The position numbers were made by a program, and so were the translations under genes. Source: CAZCDS01 sp964497585 (GTDB lineage Bacteria; Desulfobacterota; Desulfomonilia; Desulfomonilales; Desulfomonilaceae). Taken from it: a stretch of 64,000 nt of DNA. Of this stretch, positions 51,890 through 60,753 are shown one piece after another. The stretch is from NCBI GenBank assembly GCA_964497585.1, contig CAZCDS010000027.1:18087-82086 (forward strand). Reading direction: 5' to 3'. The notes under the pieces were generated by a model. It worked only from the letters and a program-made list of their open reading frames with translations, did not search any database and had not been told where the DNA came from. The number at the start of each line of letters is the position of its first letter. The first letter of the stretch is position 1.

Positions 51890-53726
51890 ACGCATTCCGG
51901 CCGTGGAAGCTCTGGGCCGCGTCACGGCAGCGCCCGTCTTTGCCAAGGTTTCGTCTCCCCATTTCCATACAGCCGCGATGGACGGCTATGCGATCAAGGC
52001 CAGTGCGAGTTTCGGAGCGGGTCCGGACCGCCCCCTCCGAATGACCGTGGGCAATGACGCACATCCGGTCAATACGGGACGTCCGCTTCCCGATGGCACC
52101 GATGCCGTGATCATGATAGAAAACGTCAATTTCCTGAACCAAGAGAGCTTCGAAATCGAGGCGGCACTCGTACCGTGGGAGAATGTCCGTCGTGTTGGTG
52201 AGGACTTTGTCGCCTCAGAGATGATACTGCCTGCAGGCCACCGTATTACCCCATACGACCAGGGCGCGCTACTGGCCGGGGGAATTCACTCTCTAGAGGT
52301 CCGGGAAAAGCCCCGAGTGTTCCTCATTCCGACCGGGTCAGAGTTGGTCCCCGACAACATCCTCGAGAAGCGGCTCCCTGCACCCGGCGAGACCGTTGAA
52401 TTCAACACGGTCATGTTAGCCGGTCTGATCGAGCAGGCAGGGGCCGTATCGGTGCGCCGCTCTATCGTTGCGGACGAGTTCGAGGACGTGAAGACCGCAC
52501 TCCTGGAAGCAATCCGTTCCGAGGCCCATCTCATCGTGGTGAACGCGGGCTCCTCGGCGGGCACGGAAGACTACACCGCGGCTGCCATAAGGGAGTTGGG
52601 AGAAGTGCTGGTTCACGGGGTGGCAATGATGCCGGGGAAGCCGACCATACTCGGCGTTGTGCATGGAAAACCGATCATCGGGAATCCGGGTTATCCCGTC
52701 TCTTCGGTTCTCTCTTTCGAGCTGTTCGGGTTGCCCGTATTGGCCGCCATGCAAGGTACGTCAGCGAGCACGAGGCCTACCATCGAGGCAATCACGGCCC
52801 GGAAAATACCGTCAAAGCTGGGTCGCGAGGAGTTTATGAGGGTGAAGCTGGGCAAGGTTGGTGGGCGTGTGATCGCCGGATCCTTGCCCCGGGGCGCGGG
52901 AGCCATCACCACGCTGACGAGGGCCGACGGTATTTTGAGGATACCGGCCCTGAGCGAAGGAATCGAACAGTCGGCCAAAGTAAACGTGGAACTGCTCCGG
53001 GGCGCTGCAGAGGTCGAGCGAACCGTTGTGGTGATCGGAAGCCACGATCTGACACTCGATATCCTTGACGACCAGCTCAGGCCGTACAACATCTTCCTTT
53101 CTTCCAGCCACGTGGGGAGTCTGGGAGGGCTGCTCGCCCTGAAACAACGGAACTCGCATGTCGCAACTTCTCATCTGCTAGACGAAGAGACCGGTGAGTA
53201 CAATTGGTCGTACATCAGGAGATACCTGCCTGAAATCCCGGTGAAGGTGTTCTTAGGCGTCATGCGGGAACAGGGATTCATCGTGCGTCGCGGAAACCCC
53301 AAGTCGATCGTGGACTTCGGCGATTTGGTCGGGGAGGACGTAACGTTCATCAATCGGCAATCAGGAGCCGGTACCAGGGTCCTCCTGGATTTCCACTTGA
53401 GGAACAACGGCATCGACCCGACAGACATACGCGGTTATCGTATGGAGGAATACACCCACACCTCCGTGGCCGTGGCCGTCGCTTCCGGCGTCGCGGATGT
53501 TGGCATGGGAGTGTTGGCTGCGGCAAGGGCCCTTGACCTCGACTTCGTCCCGGTCGCCACCGAACAATATGACCTGGTGATTCCCGTCGAATTTCTGGAA
53601 GAGGAGAGAGTCTCCACTATGCTCGAGGTGATGCGGGGATCGGAGTTCAAGAAACGGGTCCAGGCCATGGGCGGATACGGAGTCGAGCACACGGGCGAAG
53701 AGGTCCCCCCGCCAACCGGCGCCTGA
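51795..53726 (+). CDS. MoeA fused to a periplasmic-binding-protein-like domain
   Basis: The 643-residue protein has an N-terminal MoeA (about 1-410: FHTAAMDGYAIKAS, NTGRPLPDGTDAVIMIENV, VRRVGEDFVASEM, VFLIPTGSELVP, VNAGSSAGTEDYTA, MMPGKPTILGV, GNPGYPVSSVLSFELF). A C-terminal type 2 binding-protein domain follows (about 425-640: TVVVIGSHDLTLDILDDQL, INRQSGAGTRVLLDFHL, TSVAVAVASGVADVGMGVLAA, VATEQYDLVIP). The C-terminal domain resembles ModA/LysR-type ligand domains and may sense oxyanion or a cofactor form in the cytoplasm. Having two MoeA paralogs suggests Mo/W discrimination, which is inference. The TTG at 51795 has TTGAGG six bases upstream; ATG 51789 lies directly on that site and is less likely. 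Confidence 0.88.
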   Translation: MRRNIYLDMKPPAEALEIFLRRLNRSGFPGSERIPAVEALGRVTAAPVFAKVSSPHFHTAAMDGYAIKASASFGAGPDRPLRMTVGNDAHPVNTGRPLPDGTDAVIMIENVNFLNQESFEIEAALVPWENVRRVGEDFVASEMILPAGHRITPYDQGALLAGGIHSLEVREKPRVFLIPTGSELVPDNILEKRLPAPGETVEFNTVMLAGLIEQAGAVSVRRSIVADEFEDVKTALLEAIRSEAHLIVVNAGSSAGTEDYTAAAIRELGEVLVHGVAMMPGKPTILGVVHGKPIIGNPGYPVSSVLSFELFGLPVLAAMQGTSASTRPTIEAITARKIPSKLGREEFMRVKLGKVGGRVIAGSLPRGAGAITTLTRADGILRIPALSEGIEQSAKVNVELLRGAAEVERTVVVIGSHDLTLDILDDQLRPYNIFLSSSHVGSLGGLLALKQRNSHVATSHLLDEETGEYNWSYIRRYLPEIPVKVFLGVMREQGFIVRRGNPKSIVDFGDLVGEDVTFINRQSGAGTRVLLDFHLRNNGIDPTDIRGYRMEEYTHTSVAVAVASGVADVGMGVLAAARALDLDFVPVATEQYDLVIPVEFLEEERVSTMLEVMRGSEFKKRVQAMGGYGVEHTGEEVPPPTGA

Positions 53727-53802
53727 TCTGATCCAGTTCAAAGAGGCGCAACGGCGGGTCATGTTTGCCGCATGAGGGCTTTTTCCCGCCGACTCTCGCC
53801 TT

Positions 53803-54726
53803 TCATTTCTTTTCGTAGTACTGAGATCGAACTCTCCGGAATCGCTCGGAGAACTTGGCGAGGCACTCCTTCTTGCAATTCAGTCTTTGTACTCCGATAG
53901 CATCGGTGGACCCGGAAAAGCTTTGGTCACACCGCCTCAAACACTTTTCATACAGCGAGGATTGCGACGAGGGAGGGGATTGACGGATTCCCACGGTTTC
54001 GGCGACGATTCCCTCGATAATCTTTATGAGGTCCTCCGCTTGCTTCTGAAGGGCCAGGACTGTGGCCTCCAGAGAAGAGCGGTCGGCAGGCTTTCCGTCG
54101 GCCTTCCTCTCAAATCGGGGGACGGCCAAGAACAGAATGGACGCCGCGAGCATACCGGCTATCGCCCCGGCCAAAGCAGCCAGGCAGGTCTTGTGTTTCT
54201 CGACAAAACGCCCGAGCCTGCTGCCGCCCGGCTCCGTCTCTGCCCCGGATGTCTGCTCTAGCGCAAACTGCTCACCCTCCAGAAACTCACCCACAAAGGC
54301 AAGGTCCCCCCATTCCATGGAGAGTCGTCGGTGCTCAAGCTCCGCGTCGTCTAGCTCGCCGGTCGCCGACAATGTTTTGAAAAGGCTGTCCAGGCCTTTC
54401 GCGGAGAGGCTGAATTTCTCCATCAAGGCTGCATCACTCATTCCCGAGCGAATGGCGCTGACCGCTTCGGCTGCCTTGACCACAGCTTTGTCTCCCTCGG
54501 GTTCCCTTGCGGGAACCAGTTCAACCACGTGTGAGCGCCCAGGATCAAAGACCCGTCGGTCGATTTCAGCCTGCTCAATGCTCCCCGCCGAGACGAGCCT
54601 GTCGAACAGTCTTTGCAGATTTCGAACAGACAAGCCGTACTTGTTCATGAGCATCAAATCGGTGGAACCTGCACGGATGTCCTCGAGGACTTCTTTCGTG
54701 CTTATCCGGATCTTCGGTTTGGCCAC
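53803..54726 (-). CDS. Membrane protein with two LMEKY-type helical domains
   Basis: The protein of about 307 residues carries two copies of the helical domain seen in the PilZ protein at 27627. The first is KIRISTKEVLEDIRAG..DLMLMNKYGLSVRNLQRLFDRL and the second AVSAIRSGMSDAALMEKFSLSAKGLDSLFKTL. A transmembrane segment follows (CLAALAGAIAGMLAASILFLAV). Then come a coiled-coil-like region (LEATVLALQKQAEDLIKIIEGIVAETV) and a C-terminal Cys region (EKCLRRCDQSF...LNCKKECLAKF). The first part should be cytoplasmic and the last periplasmic. The function is unknown. The GTG at 54726 with GAGAGG upstream is chosen, parallel to the PilZ protein start (VAK.KIR). Confidence 0.7.
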   Translation of the reverse strand: MAKPKIRISTKEVLEDIRAGSTDLMLMNKYGLSVRNLQRLFDRLVSAGSIEQAEIDRRVFDPGRSHVVELVPAREPEGDKAVVKAAEAVSAIRSGMSDAALMEKFSLSAKGLDSLFKTLSATGELDDAELEHRRLSMEWGDLAFVGEFLEGEQFALEQTSGAETEPGGSRLGRFVEKHKTCLAALAGAIAGMLAASILFLAVPRFERKADGKPADRSSLEATVLALQKQAEDLIKIIEGIVAETVGIRQSPPSSQSSLYEKCLRRCDQSFSGSTDAIGVQRLNCKKECLAKFSERFRRVRSQYYEKK

Positions 54727-54842
54727 CTGAGGTTCCTCTCCCTGTCCACGGATGGCGCGTGCCCGGACAGTGCACTGCACTTCACCACCCGGCGCGGGTC
54801 AGCCCGCCCGGTGTGTCGTCGGACGGTCTCCCTTGAGCGCGT

Positions 54843-55916
54843 CTAAACGTTGAAAAGGAACTGGATGATGTCGCCGTCGTTGACGAGGTATTCCTTGCCT
54901 TCCAGGCGGAGCTTGCCGGCCTTTTTCGCCTCGGCCATGGAGCCGAGCGCCTCGAACTCGTCGAATCCGATGACCTCTGCTCTGATAAATCCCCTTTGCA
55001 TGTCCGTGTGAACAGTCCCGGCAGCTACAGGAGCAGTGGATCCTCTTCTGACCGGCCAGGCTCGAATCTCACCGCTGACCACGGTGAAAAAGACGACCAG
55101 TCTGAGCAGGTCGAAGGATGTGCGGACTATTCTACGTTTCGCTCCCTCTTGGAGACCGAGATCTTCGAGGAACTCTCGCGCGTCATCGAGTTCCAGCCTC
55201 GCGATTTCCGCCTCCGTGTCTGCGTACAGCCAATCGACCTCGGTGTTCGGTTGGTCCTGCAAGTGTTCGGAAATACGGACCTTCACGGCCTCAACTTCGT
55301 CGGAGGATTTCTCGTCAGTCGCGTTGAGCAGAAAAAGTGTCGGCTTTGCCGATAGAAAGGCAAAGCCTTTGAGCAGGGCAGACTCGACCATTTCCGAAAG
55401 CACCCGCAGCGGCTTGCCCTCTTCCAAAAGCCCTTGGGCTGTCCGGAGCAAAGTGAGCTCTTTGCTGAGCTCCTTGCGACCTCTGCTGATGTCCCGTTCT
55501 ACTCGCTCAACCCGTTTTTCGACAATTGCCAAGTCGGACAGGATCATCTCCTCTTGGACTGCGTCCAGGTCCTTGAGCGGCCCGGGAGGCCCCAAAACTG
55601 GAGAATCGAAGAGACGTATACAGTGAATCAGAGCGTCGACCGGGCGAAGGTGACCGAGCACACGGTCTCCGATCTCCCGACCGGGTTTGCCTTCTCCGGT
55701 GAGCCCTGCAACGTCGAGGTACTCGATGTCGACCGGGGTGACCTTTTTCGGCTTGAACCGATCTGCGAGAAAGTCGAGGCGTTCATCCTCGACCTTTACC
55801 GCGGCAAGTCCCGGTTCCAGGTGTCCCCCTCGTTCCGCGGGCTCGCCGGTTCCGCTGAGCGCGCGGAATACCGTCGTCTTACCGCTTCCGGGAAGACCGA
55901 TGATTCCAAACTTCAA
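54843..55916 (-). CDS. ychF: YchF/Obg-family P-loop NTPase, variant
   Basis: The 357-residue protein has YchF architecture: a G domain, a coiled coil at about 110-190, and a C-terminal TGS-like domain ending GKEYLVNDGDIIQFLFNV. The P-loop reads GLPGSGKTT (7-15) where most YchF proteins have GLPNVGKST. The G4 region is LLNATDE, in line with the altered base specificity (ATP over GTP) known for YchF. DVAGLTGEGKPGREIG matches the usual switch 2 DIAGLV.GA..G.GLGN only in part. It therefore looks like a diverged paralog rather than the canonical ribosome-linked YchF. Confidence 0.82.
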   Translation of the reverse strand: MKFGIIGLPGSGKTTVFRALSGTGEPAERGGHLEPGLAAVKVEDERLDFLADRFKPKKVTPVDIEYLDVAGLTGEGKPGREIGDRVLGHLRPVDALIHCIRLFDSPVLGPPGPLKDLDAVQEEMILSDLAIVEKRVERVERDISRGRKELSKELTLLRTAQGLLEEGKPLRVLSEMVESALLKGFAFLSAKPTLFLLNATDEKSSDEVEAVKVRISEHLQDQPNTEVDWLYADTEAEIARLELDDAREFLEDLGLQEGAKRRIVRTSFDLLRLVVFFTVVSGEIRAWPVRRGSTAPVAAGTVHTDMQRGFIRAEVIGFDEFEALGSMAEAKKAGKLRLEGKEYLVNDGDIIQFLFNV

Positions 55917-56114
55917 GACAAGAGATCCTTTTCAATCCGACGCCGTACATGCTGTACTCAGCCTAGCTCTTGAGTCTAAAAGGGAAAGGATTATGCAGTC
56001 AACCGATTATTTTGAGATCGACGCGGAAATGATATGGCTGCGACTCGCTGCGGTCCACCGCACCGGGAAGGGATCTCGGTTGGCTGTCTTCGTCGCTGTA
56101 TTGTGCCTGCTGGG

Positions 56115-57053
56115 CTAGTTGTTGTAGGCTGTGGGATCGAGGAATCTGATGTAGAGCAGCACATTCTTGCCGCCGTCTTTGGAAAGTCTGGGGGGATTAA
56201 CGTTGGTCCCTGCTCCCGCTTCAACCGCTCCATGATTGATAAGCTCGTTCGTCAGTTGGCCGTAGGAATTGGGGGGGATCATGACCCGCAACATGAGTTC
56301 GTGCATTCCCCGACTGGGCTTCACCTCAACCAACCTGCCCTGTATGTTCGGGAGCAGCTTCTTGAGAGATTCCACTGCCAGGTCAATGCTCGGGCTCTCT
56401 ACGGTGAGGTTGTCCGCGCCGATCCGGTCAGCGAGGGTCGGGAATGTTTGGTGTATGCTTGCCGGAACGCTCAAGTGTGGTTGGGAAGGAATCATGGAAT
56501 AGCGGGAGAGGCCAGTTTGCGAGGCGGAGAGGCCGGGGCTCGAGGTGCCGATTGTTCCGCCGAGGGGGACCATGGTCTTGGCTTGCATCGCCCCCGACGC
56601 TCTTGCCGCCGAGCTGACCGCGGTGGAGGCCTGGGAGCCCGAACTGTGCGCAAGACGCTCGCCGGCCATCGGCATTACCTCCGTAAGTGACTCGTTATAA
56701 AGAAAGAAACCGAACGCGGCAAGCAATGCGAGAGTGGCCACCCCGACCGGGACCGGGATGGAAGGAGCAGTCGAGAATATATTCTTGAAAAAATCGGCGA
56801 GGGAAGAGGAATCGGAGCGTGAAGCAGACTCGACGCTGTCGAGTTTCAAGCTGAGCTGAGTCAGGAAATTCCGGGGCGGGGCAACGCTGTCCAAACAAGT
56901 TAGGGTGTCCACGGTGAGTCCGTACCACCGGAAGTCTTCCCGACATTCGGGACAGTGTCGGATATGGTCATGAAAAGTTTTCTCAGTTTTGGGGTCTATT
57001 CCTTCATCACAAACATCCAAATAAAGATCGCCAATTTGCTTACAGTTGCTCAT
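56115..57053 (-). CDS. Anti-sigma factor-like membrane protein with zinc-finger N-terminus
   Basis: The 312-residue protein starts with a ZAS/zf-HC2-type domain: C4 in MSNCKQI, then FHDHIRHCPECREDF with the H-x3-C-x2-C group. A single transmembrane segment near residues 105-122 (VGVATLALLAAFGFFLYN) separates it from a Ser/Ala-rich periplasmic domain whose last 90 residues look folded (VESLKKLLPNIQGRLVEVKPSRGMHELMLRVMIP). Such proteins hold an ECF sigma factor until a signal releases it. The start overlaps the sigma gene stop by four bases (ATGA), so translation is coupled. Confidence 0.83.
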   Translation of the reverse strand: MSNCKQIGDLYLDVCDEGIDPKTEKTFHDHIRHCPECREDFRWYGLTVDTLTCLDSVAPPRNFLTQLSLKLDSVESASRSDSSSLADFFKNIFSTAPSIPVPVGVATLALLAAFGFFLYNESLTEVMPMAGERLAHSSGSQASTAVSSAARASGAMQAKTMVPLGGTIGTSSPGLSASQTGLSRYSMIPSQPHLSVPASIHQTFPTLADRIGADNLTVESPSIDLAVESLKKLLPNIQGRLVEVKPSRGMHELMLRVMIPPNSYGQLTNELINHGAVEAGAGTNVNPPRLSKDGGKNVLLYIRFLDPTAYNN

Positions 57054-57649
57054 GACAGGACCTTCTTCAGTTTTTCTTTTACGACCATCCGCGCCCGATG
57101 GAGTCGCGATTTGGTGGTTCCTTCCGGAAGATTGAGTATCCGAGCTATCTCATCATAAGAGAATCCCTCTATGTCTCTTAGTATGACAATTTCCTTGTGG
57201 TCTGGTTCGAGTTCGTTGATGGCATTCTGGACAATCTGCTGAACCTGTTTGCCGGCAAGCTGCGCTTCGGGGCCAGGGGCGTGGTCGGGGATTTCGCGTT
57301 GGAGCAGTTCCTTCTCATCATCGCTGTTCGCTGCGCCTCTATGCGCAAAAAAGCCGCGTCGCTTGAGGTACTTGAACCGGTTCTTCCCACGGTTTGTGGC
57401 GATTTGGAACAACCATGTGGAGAACTTCGCATCACCTCGAAATTTTTTTAAATTCTGGTACGCGGCTAGGAAGATTTCCTGGGCCAGGTCGTTGGCTTCC
57501 TCGGGGTCACCTACGAACCGGTACGCGAGGTTATAGATCTTCCTATGATACTTTTCAACAAGGATATCGAAGGCCTCGCGACTTCCGCGCAGACAACGGC
57601 CTACAATTTCCCTGTCTTCGTCGTTCTCTTGGCCAAAGGCCGAGAACAT
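57050..57649 (-). CDS. ECF-type RNA polymerase sigma factor
   Basis: The protein of about 199 residues has sigma region 2 (AFDILVEKYHRKIYNLAYRFVGDPEEANDLAQEIFLAAYQNLKKFRGDAKFSTWLFQIATNRGKNRF) and region 4 (INELEPDHKEIVILRDIEGFSYDEIARILNLPEGTTKSRLHRAR). The wording DLAQEIFL and GTTKSRLHRAR is that of RpoE-like ECF factors. Its partner anti-sigma gene follows with a four-base overlap. The operon probably responds to an envelope signal. The start is uncertain: the ATG at 57649 suits the family, but the frame is open to 57736 and neither has a good ribosome binding site. Confidence 0.9.
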   Translation of the reverse strand: MFSAFGQENDEDREIVGRCLRGSREAFDILVEKYHRKIYNLAYRFVGDPEEANDLAQEIFLAAYQNLKKFRGDAKFSTWLFQIATNRGKNRFKYLKRRGFFAHRGAANSDDEKELLQREIPDHAPGPEAQLAGKQVQQIVQNAINELEPDHKEIVILRDIEGFSYDEIARILNLPEGTTKSRLHRARMVVKEKLKKVLS

Positions 57650-57745
57650 CAACAAGGTCACGCTATTCAGACAAAAGCCAATCAGAATTGTTTCAGGGGA
57701 AATGGCCCACACGAAAGATTTTTTCTCCGTAGACAATCCTTCTGA

Positions 57746-57774
57746 AAATAAGAAAAAACCAGTACGAAAGTCAA
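57746..57774 (-). promoter_or_regulatory. Promoter candidate of the sigma/anti-sigma operon
   Basis: On the minus strand TTGACT (57774-57769) and TTATTT (57751-57746) are 17 bases apart, about 97 bases before the sigma gene start. This looks like a housekeeping promoter; an ECF-type autoregulated promoter was not recognised. Confidence 0.4.
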
Positions 57775-58114
57775 GTATTAAGCGGCCAGGCCCCTTTTTC
57801 CGCCATTCCGGGCGACCCAGTTCGTGTTCAGGTCAACGGGACCCAGGAAAATATCGACGGCAACACACAAAGAAGACGACCAATTTCCATCCGCAAGGCA
57901 CCAAGACATCAAGAGAGGAAGGGGATACCAACCACAGCGGCTCGAAGGCACAGAGAAGACTCCCCCGATCGACCCGCTTCCCAGGTGCTCCGTTCCCGGA
58001 ATCCGGGCAACCCCGATCGACCTCTGCCGCGCACGAGACACGTAACGTGTCCGTATGTCCTGGGCGTCCCCCCCTTCTCGCCTTTCGTACGTTGCAACTC
58101 TATGCTGGGAGCGA
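57775..58114. other. Intergenic, no gene supported
   Basis: About 340 bases lie between the sigma promoter and the downstream end of the secreted protein gene. Open frames on both strands cross it, but they lack family resemblance and ribosome binding sites. I see no hairpin with a T-run. Confidence 0.35.
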
Positions 58115-59134
58115 TTATCTGCCGTGGGTTGTTGGTGAGCCCTTTGGGACCCCGTGTGCATCGGATTCGGCAGGGTCTGTTCCTGGAGTGATGCCGAACT
58201 GCGACAGGATGTCTCGGACCGATGTGGCTGCCCGATCCAGCACCGGGGGTATTTCGTTCAGGAACAAGGCCTCGTCCATCGCTGGCCAGAATCCTGTTGA
58301 GCGTCTGTGCTTCTCAATCGCGGACTCATCCGAGGGCTGGGGGCTCTTGGATAACCTCTGGCGCTCGGTTGGGTTATCCCCGACCGATGGTCCCCCGTGA
58401 CCAGCAGGCCGAGAGTCGGACTCTCTCGGAGACTTTTCAGTTTTGGGCATTTTCAAATTGGCTTTCGCGGAGACGAATTTTCCGTTCTTCAGCAAATAGA
58501 AATTCACTCCTAAAGCCCATTTCAGCCGGTCGGGTTCCTCTCCCTCTCCGAAAATCAGGACCTCCACCAGGTCTGACTTCCGGTCGCCATCGAGATCCAA
58601 GAAGAACCATTTCACTTCCTTGGACTCGCACGGCCCCCGTTCGAACTCCTTCCCACAATCACCGAAGTTGTCTCCGAAACTCTGCTTGTGGAGTACGATA
58701 GGACGCCAGCCATCGAAATGAAGAATCGTCTTTTCACCACCAGAAAATCCGTGCCTCCCAAATGATGCTGATGTCACGACTTCCGAGATGCCGTCACGGT
58801 CGATGTCCGTCACTTCATCGACTCCGGCCAAGTTCAACAAACGAATTTCCCGGGCCTCCTGAAGGACCGGCCTTATGAGGAGAATCCCGGCGTTACAACA
58901 GTAACCTCGGTAAGGAAATGTGACCGAACCCGCGAATGCCTTCTCCCCGTTGACCAGCCGCACTAATTGGACGTCCCCGATTTCCATAGCCTCGTCCGGC
59001 TTATACGTGTCTCCCGGCTTCCACCATTTCATAATCTGGGAATGGGTTGGGGCCCTGTCAGCCGGGCCGACTGCGAAGGCCGGAACCCCCATAAGGAGCG
59101 ACAAAATAATCAGTGTGCATAGCATGGCATCCAT
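58115..59134 (-). CDS. Exported hypothetical protein with a VCBS/FG-GAP-like segment
   Basis: The 339-residue product has a signal peptide (MLCTLIILSLLMGVPAFAVG). A body follows with YRGYCCNAGILLIRPV, VTDIDRDGISEVVTSAS and WFFLDLDGDRKSDLVEVLIFGEG. The repeated D.D.DG.SD/SE wording is that of VCBS/FG-GAP calcium-binding loops. The last 110 residues are polar and low in complexity. Four cysteines in the body may pair. The function is unknown; it is probably periplasmic or secreted. The start is uncertain because no ribosome binding site is visible before the ATG at 59134, and the frame is open up to 59398. Confidence 0.62.
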   Translation of the reverse strand: MDAMLCTLIILSLLMGVPAFAVGPADRAPTHSQIMKWWKPGDTYKPDEAMEIGDVQLVRLVNGEKAFAGSVTFPYRGYCCNAGILLIRPVLQEAREIRLLNLAGVDEVTDIDRDGISEVVTSASFGRHGFSGGEKTILHFDGWRPIVLHKQSFGDNFGDCGKEFERGPCESKEVKWFFLDLDGDRKSDLVEVLIFGEGEEPDRLKWALGVNFYLLKNGKFVSAKANLKMPKTEKSPRESDSRPAGHGGPSVGDNPTERQRLSKSPQPSDESAIEKHRRSTGFWPAMDEALFLNEIPPVLDRAATSVRDILSQFGITPGTDPAESDAHGVPKGSPTTHGR

Positions 59135-59571
59135 GTCGAAAGCCGAGCCGTCCGGTACGTGTATGGTTGGAATATACGATAAAGATGCACGAAAGGGAAA
59201 GTCTTCGCCCGAATCGCACCACCGCTTGGAGAAGGTGCCGCTCGGGAGTAAGTCATTGAAAAATAGAAAGAAATCCAGGAAGACCGTACTGTTCCGTGAC
59301 GGGAAACCTGCGCCAGAGAGACTACGAACCGCTGGTTTATTATCTCGGGCTCCCGCCGCTGCGGCCGGACAAGGTTGGGGTTGAATTCTCATGGTCAAAG
59401 ATGTTTAATGGGCGAGTTTGCTCTGCGGCCAATGAAGAGTCGCCCTCGCCCCCTCGAGAACATGGCCGGCCAACGGACGGTCGAGGCCGGGAATCCGGAG
59501 CGCGGGACGGCGACGATCGGCCGGGATCGCGGATTCGAAAAAAATCTTGCCGCAAAATCCGGAGGAGATTG

Positions 59572-60753
59572 ATGAGATTGTCCAGGAGGGTCACCGACAC
59601 CCCCCCTTACCTGTTTCACCTGATCGATGAGAAACGAAAAGCTGCCCAAGAGAAGGGAATGGATGTCATCTCCCTCGGCATCGGCGACCCGGATCAGCCC
59701 ACGCCGTCCTTCATTCAGGACTTGATGAACGAGGAGGTGCGTGATCCGAGAAATCACGTATACCCCAGCTACAAGGGAGAACCGGATTTCCGCGAAGCGG
59801 TCGCAAACTGGTTTTCCGAGCGCTTCGAAGTTACTCTCGATCCCGCGACCGAAATCATGGCAACGATCGGAGCAAAGGACGCGGTATCTCACCTTCCGCT
59901 CGCATTCCTCGACCCCGGAGACCTCGGAATTGTGACGGATCCAGGGTACCCCGTGTACGAAGCAGCCATCGGGTTCGCGGGCGCGGAGGTTGTTCGGATT
60001 CCCTTGACCGCGGAGAGGTCCTTTCTTCCGGACCTGGATGCCGTCGATCCGGGTATCGCAAACAAGGCTTCGATAATATACGTCAATTACCCCAACAATC
60101 CCACAGCCGCGGTGGCTGATCAGGATTTTTTCGAAAGGCTCGTCGCGTTCGCGCGCAAACACAATCTGGTCATCTTCGCGGACAACGCGTACTCCGAGGT
60201 CTATTTTGATGAGAAGGACAGGCCCATAAGCATCATGCGGATCGACGGCGCGCGTGAGACTGCCATAGAGATTCATTCTTTCTCCAAGACCTTCAATATG
60301 ACAGGCTGGAGGATCGGTTTTGTGGTCGGCGGCAAAGAGCTGATCGACGCGTTTCTCACGCTCAAGTCCAATTTGGATTCCGGCGTGTTCATGGCGATCC
60401 AGCGGGTCGCCGCTCGTGCGCTGGGCCATCCGGAAGCGCGCACGTTCAACGCGGAACGAACCGCGCTCTTCCTCAAACGCCGCGACAGGATAGCCGAGGT
60501 ATTGCGGGAGGTTGGCTATCAATTTGACCTGCCGAGGGCGAGCTACTACTTCTGGGTTCACGTACCGCAATCCTATGCCTCATCCGTCGAGTTCTGCGCG
60601 GATCTGCTCGATCGGCAGGGGATCGTGGTAACGCCGGGCGTGGGCTACGGTCCCAGCGGAGAGCGGTTCTTCAGAATCTCCATGACCGCGCCGGATGACC
60701 GAATTGAAGAAGGGTTGACCAGGCTCAAGAAATTTGCCAAGGAAAAGCCATGA
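59572..60753 (+). CDS. dapL: LL-diaminopimelate aminotransferase-type class I aminotransferase
   Basis: The 393-residue PLP enzyme fits the DapL family, which makes LL-diaminopimelate directly from tetrahydrodipicolinate for lysine and peptidoglycan. Visible marks are VISLGIGDPDQPTPSF, YPSYKGEPDFREAVANWF, GAKDAVSHLPLAFLDPGD, DPGYPVYEAAIGFAG, VNYPNNPTAA, FADNAYSEVYFDE, the PLP lysine region HSFSKTFNMTGWRIGFVVG, and RFFRISMTAP. It is of the shorter bacterial/methanogen class. GGAGGAG five bases before the ATG fixes the start; the frame is open further up. Its stop overlaps the carA start by four bases. Confidence 0.87.
   Translation: MRLSRRVTDTPPYLFHLIDEKRKAAQEKGMDVISLGIGDPDQPTPSFIQDLMNEEVRDPRNHVYPSYKGEPDFREAVANWFSERFEVTLDPATEIMATIGAKDAVSHLPLAFLDPGDLGIVTDPGYPVYEAAIGFAGAEVVRIPLTAERSFLPDLDAVDPGIANKASIIYVNYPNNPTAAVADQDFFERLVAFARKHNLVIFADNAYSEVYFDEKDRPISIMRIDGARETAIEIHSFSKTFNMTGWRIGFVVGGKELIDAFLTLKSNLDSGVFMAIQRVAARALGHPEARTFNAERTALFLKRRDRIAEVLREVGYQFDLPRASYYFWVHVPQSYASSVEFCADLLDRQGIVVTPGVGYGPSGERFFRISMTAPDDRIEEGLTRLKKFAKEKP

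Noticed and set aside
57702..58400. Plus-strand open frame of 232 codons
   Set aside because: No family, biased basic/Pro composition, and it overlaps the secreted protein gene on the other strand, which has a signal peptide and VCBS-like loops.
59395..60570. Minus-strand open frame of 391 codons opposite dapL
   Set aside because: The plus strand is an unmistakable aminotransferase; the antisense frame has no motif.
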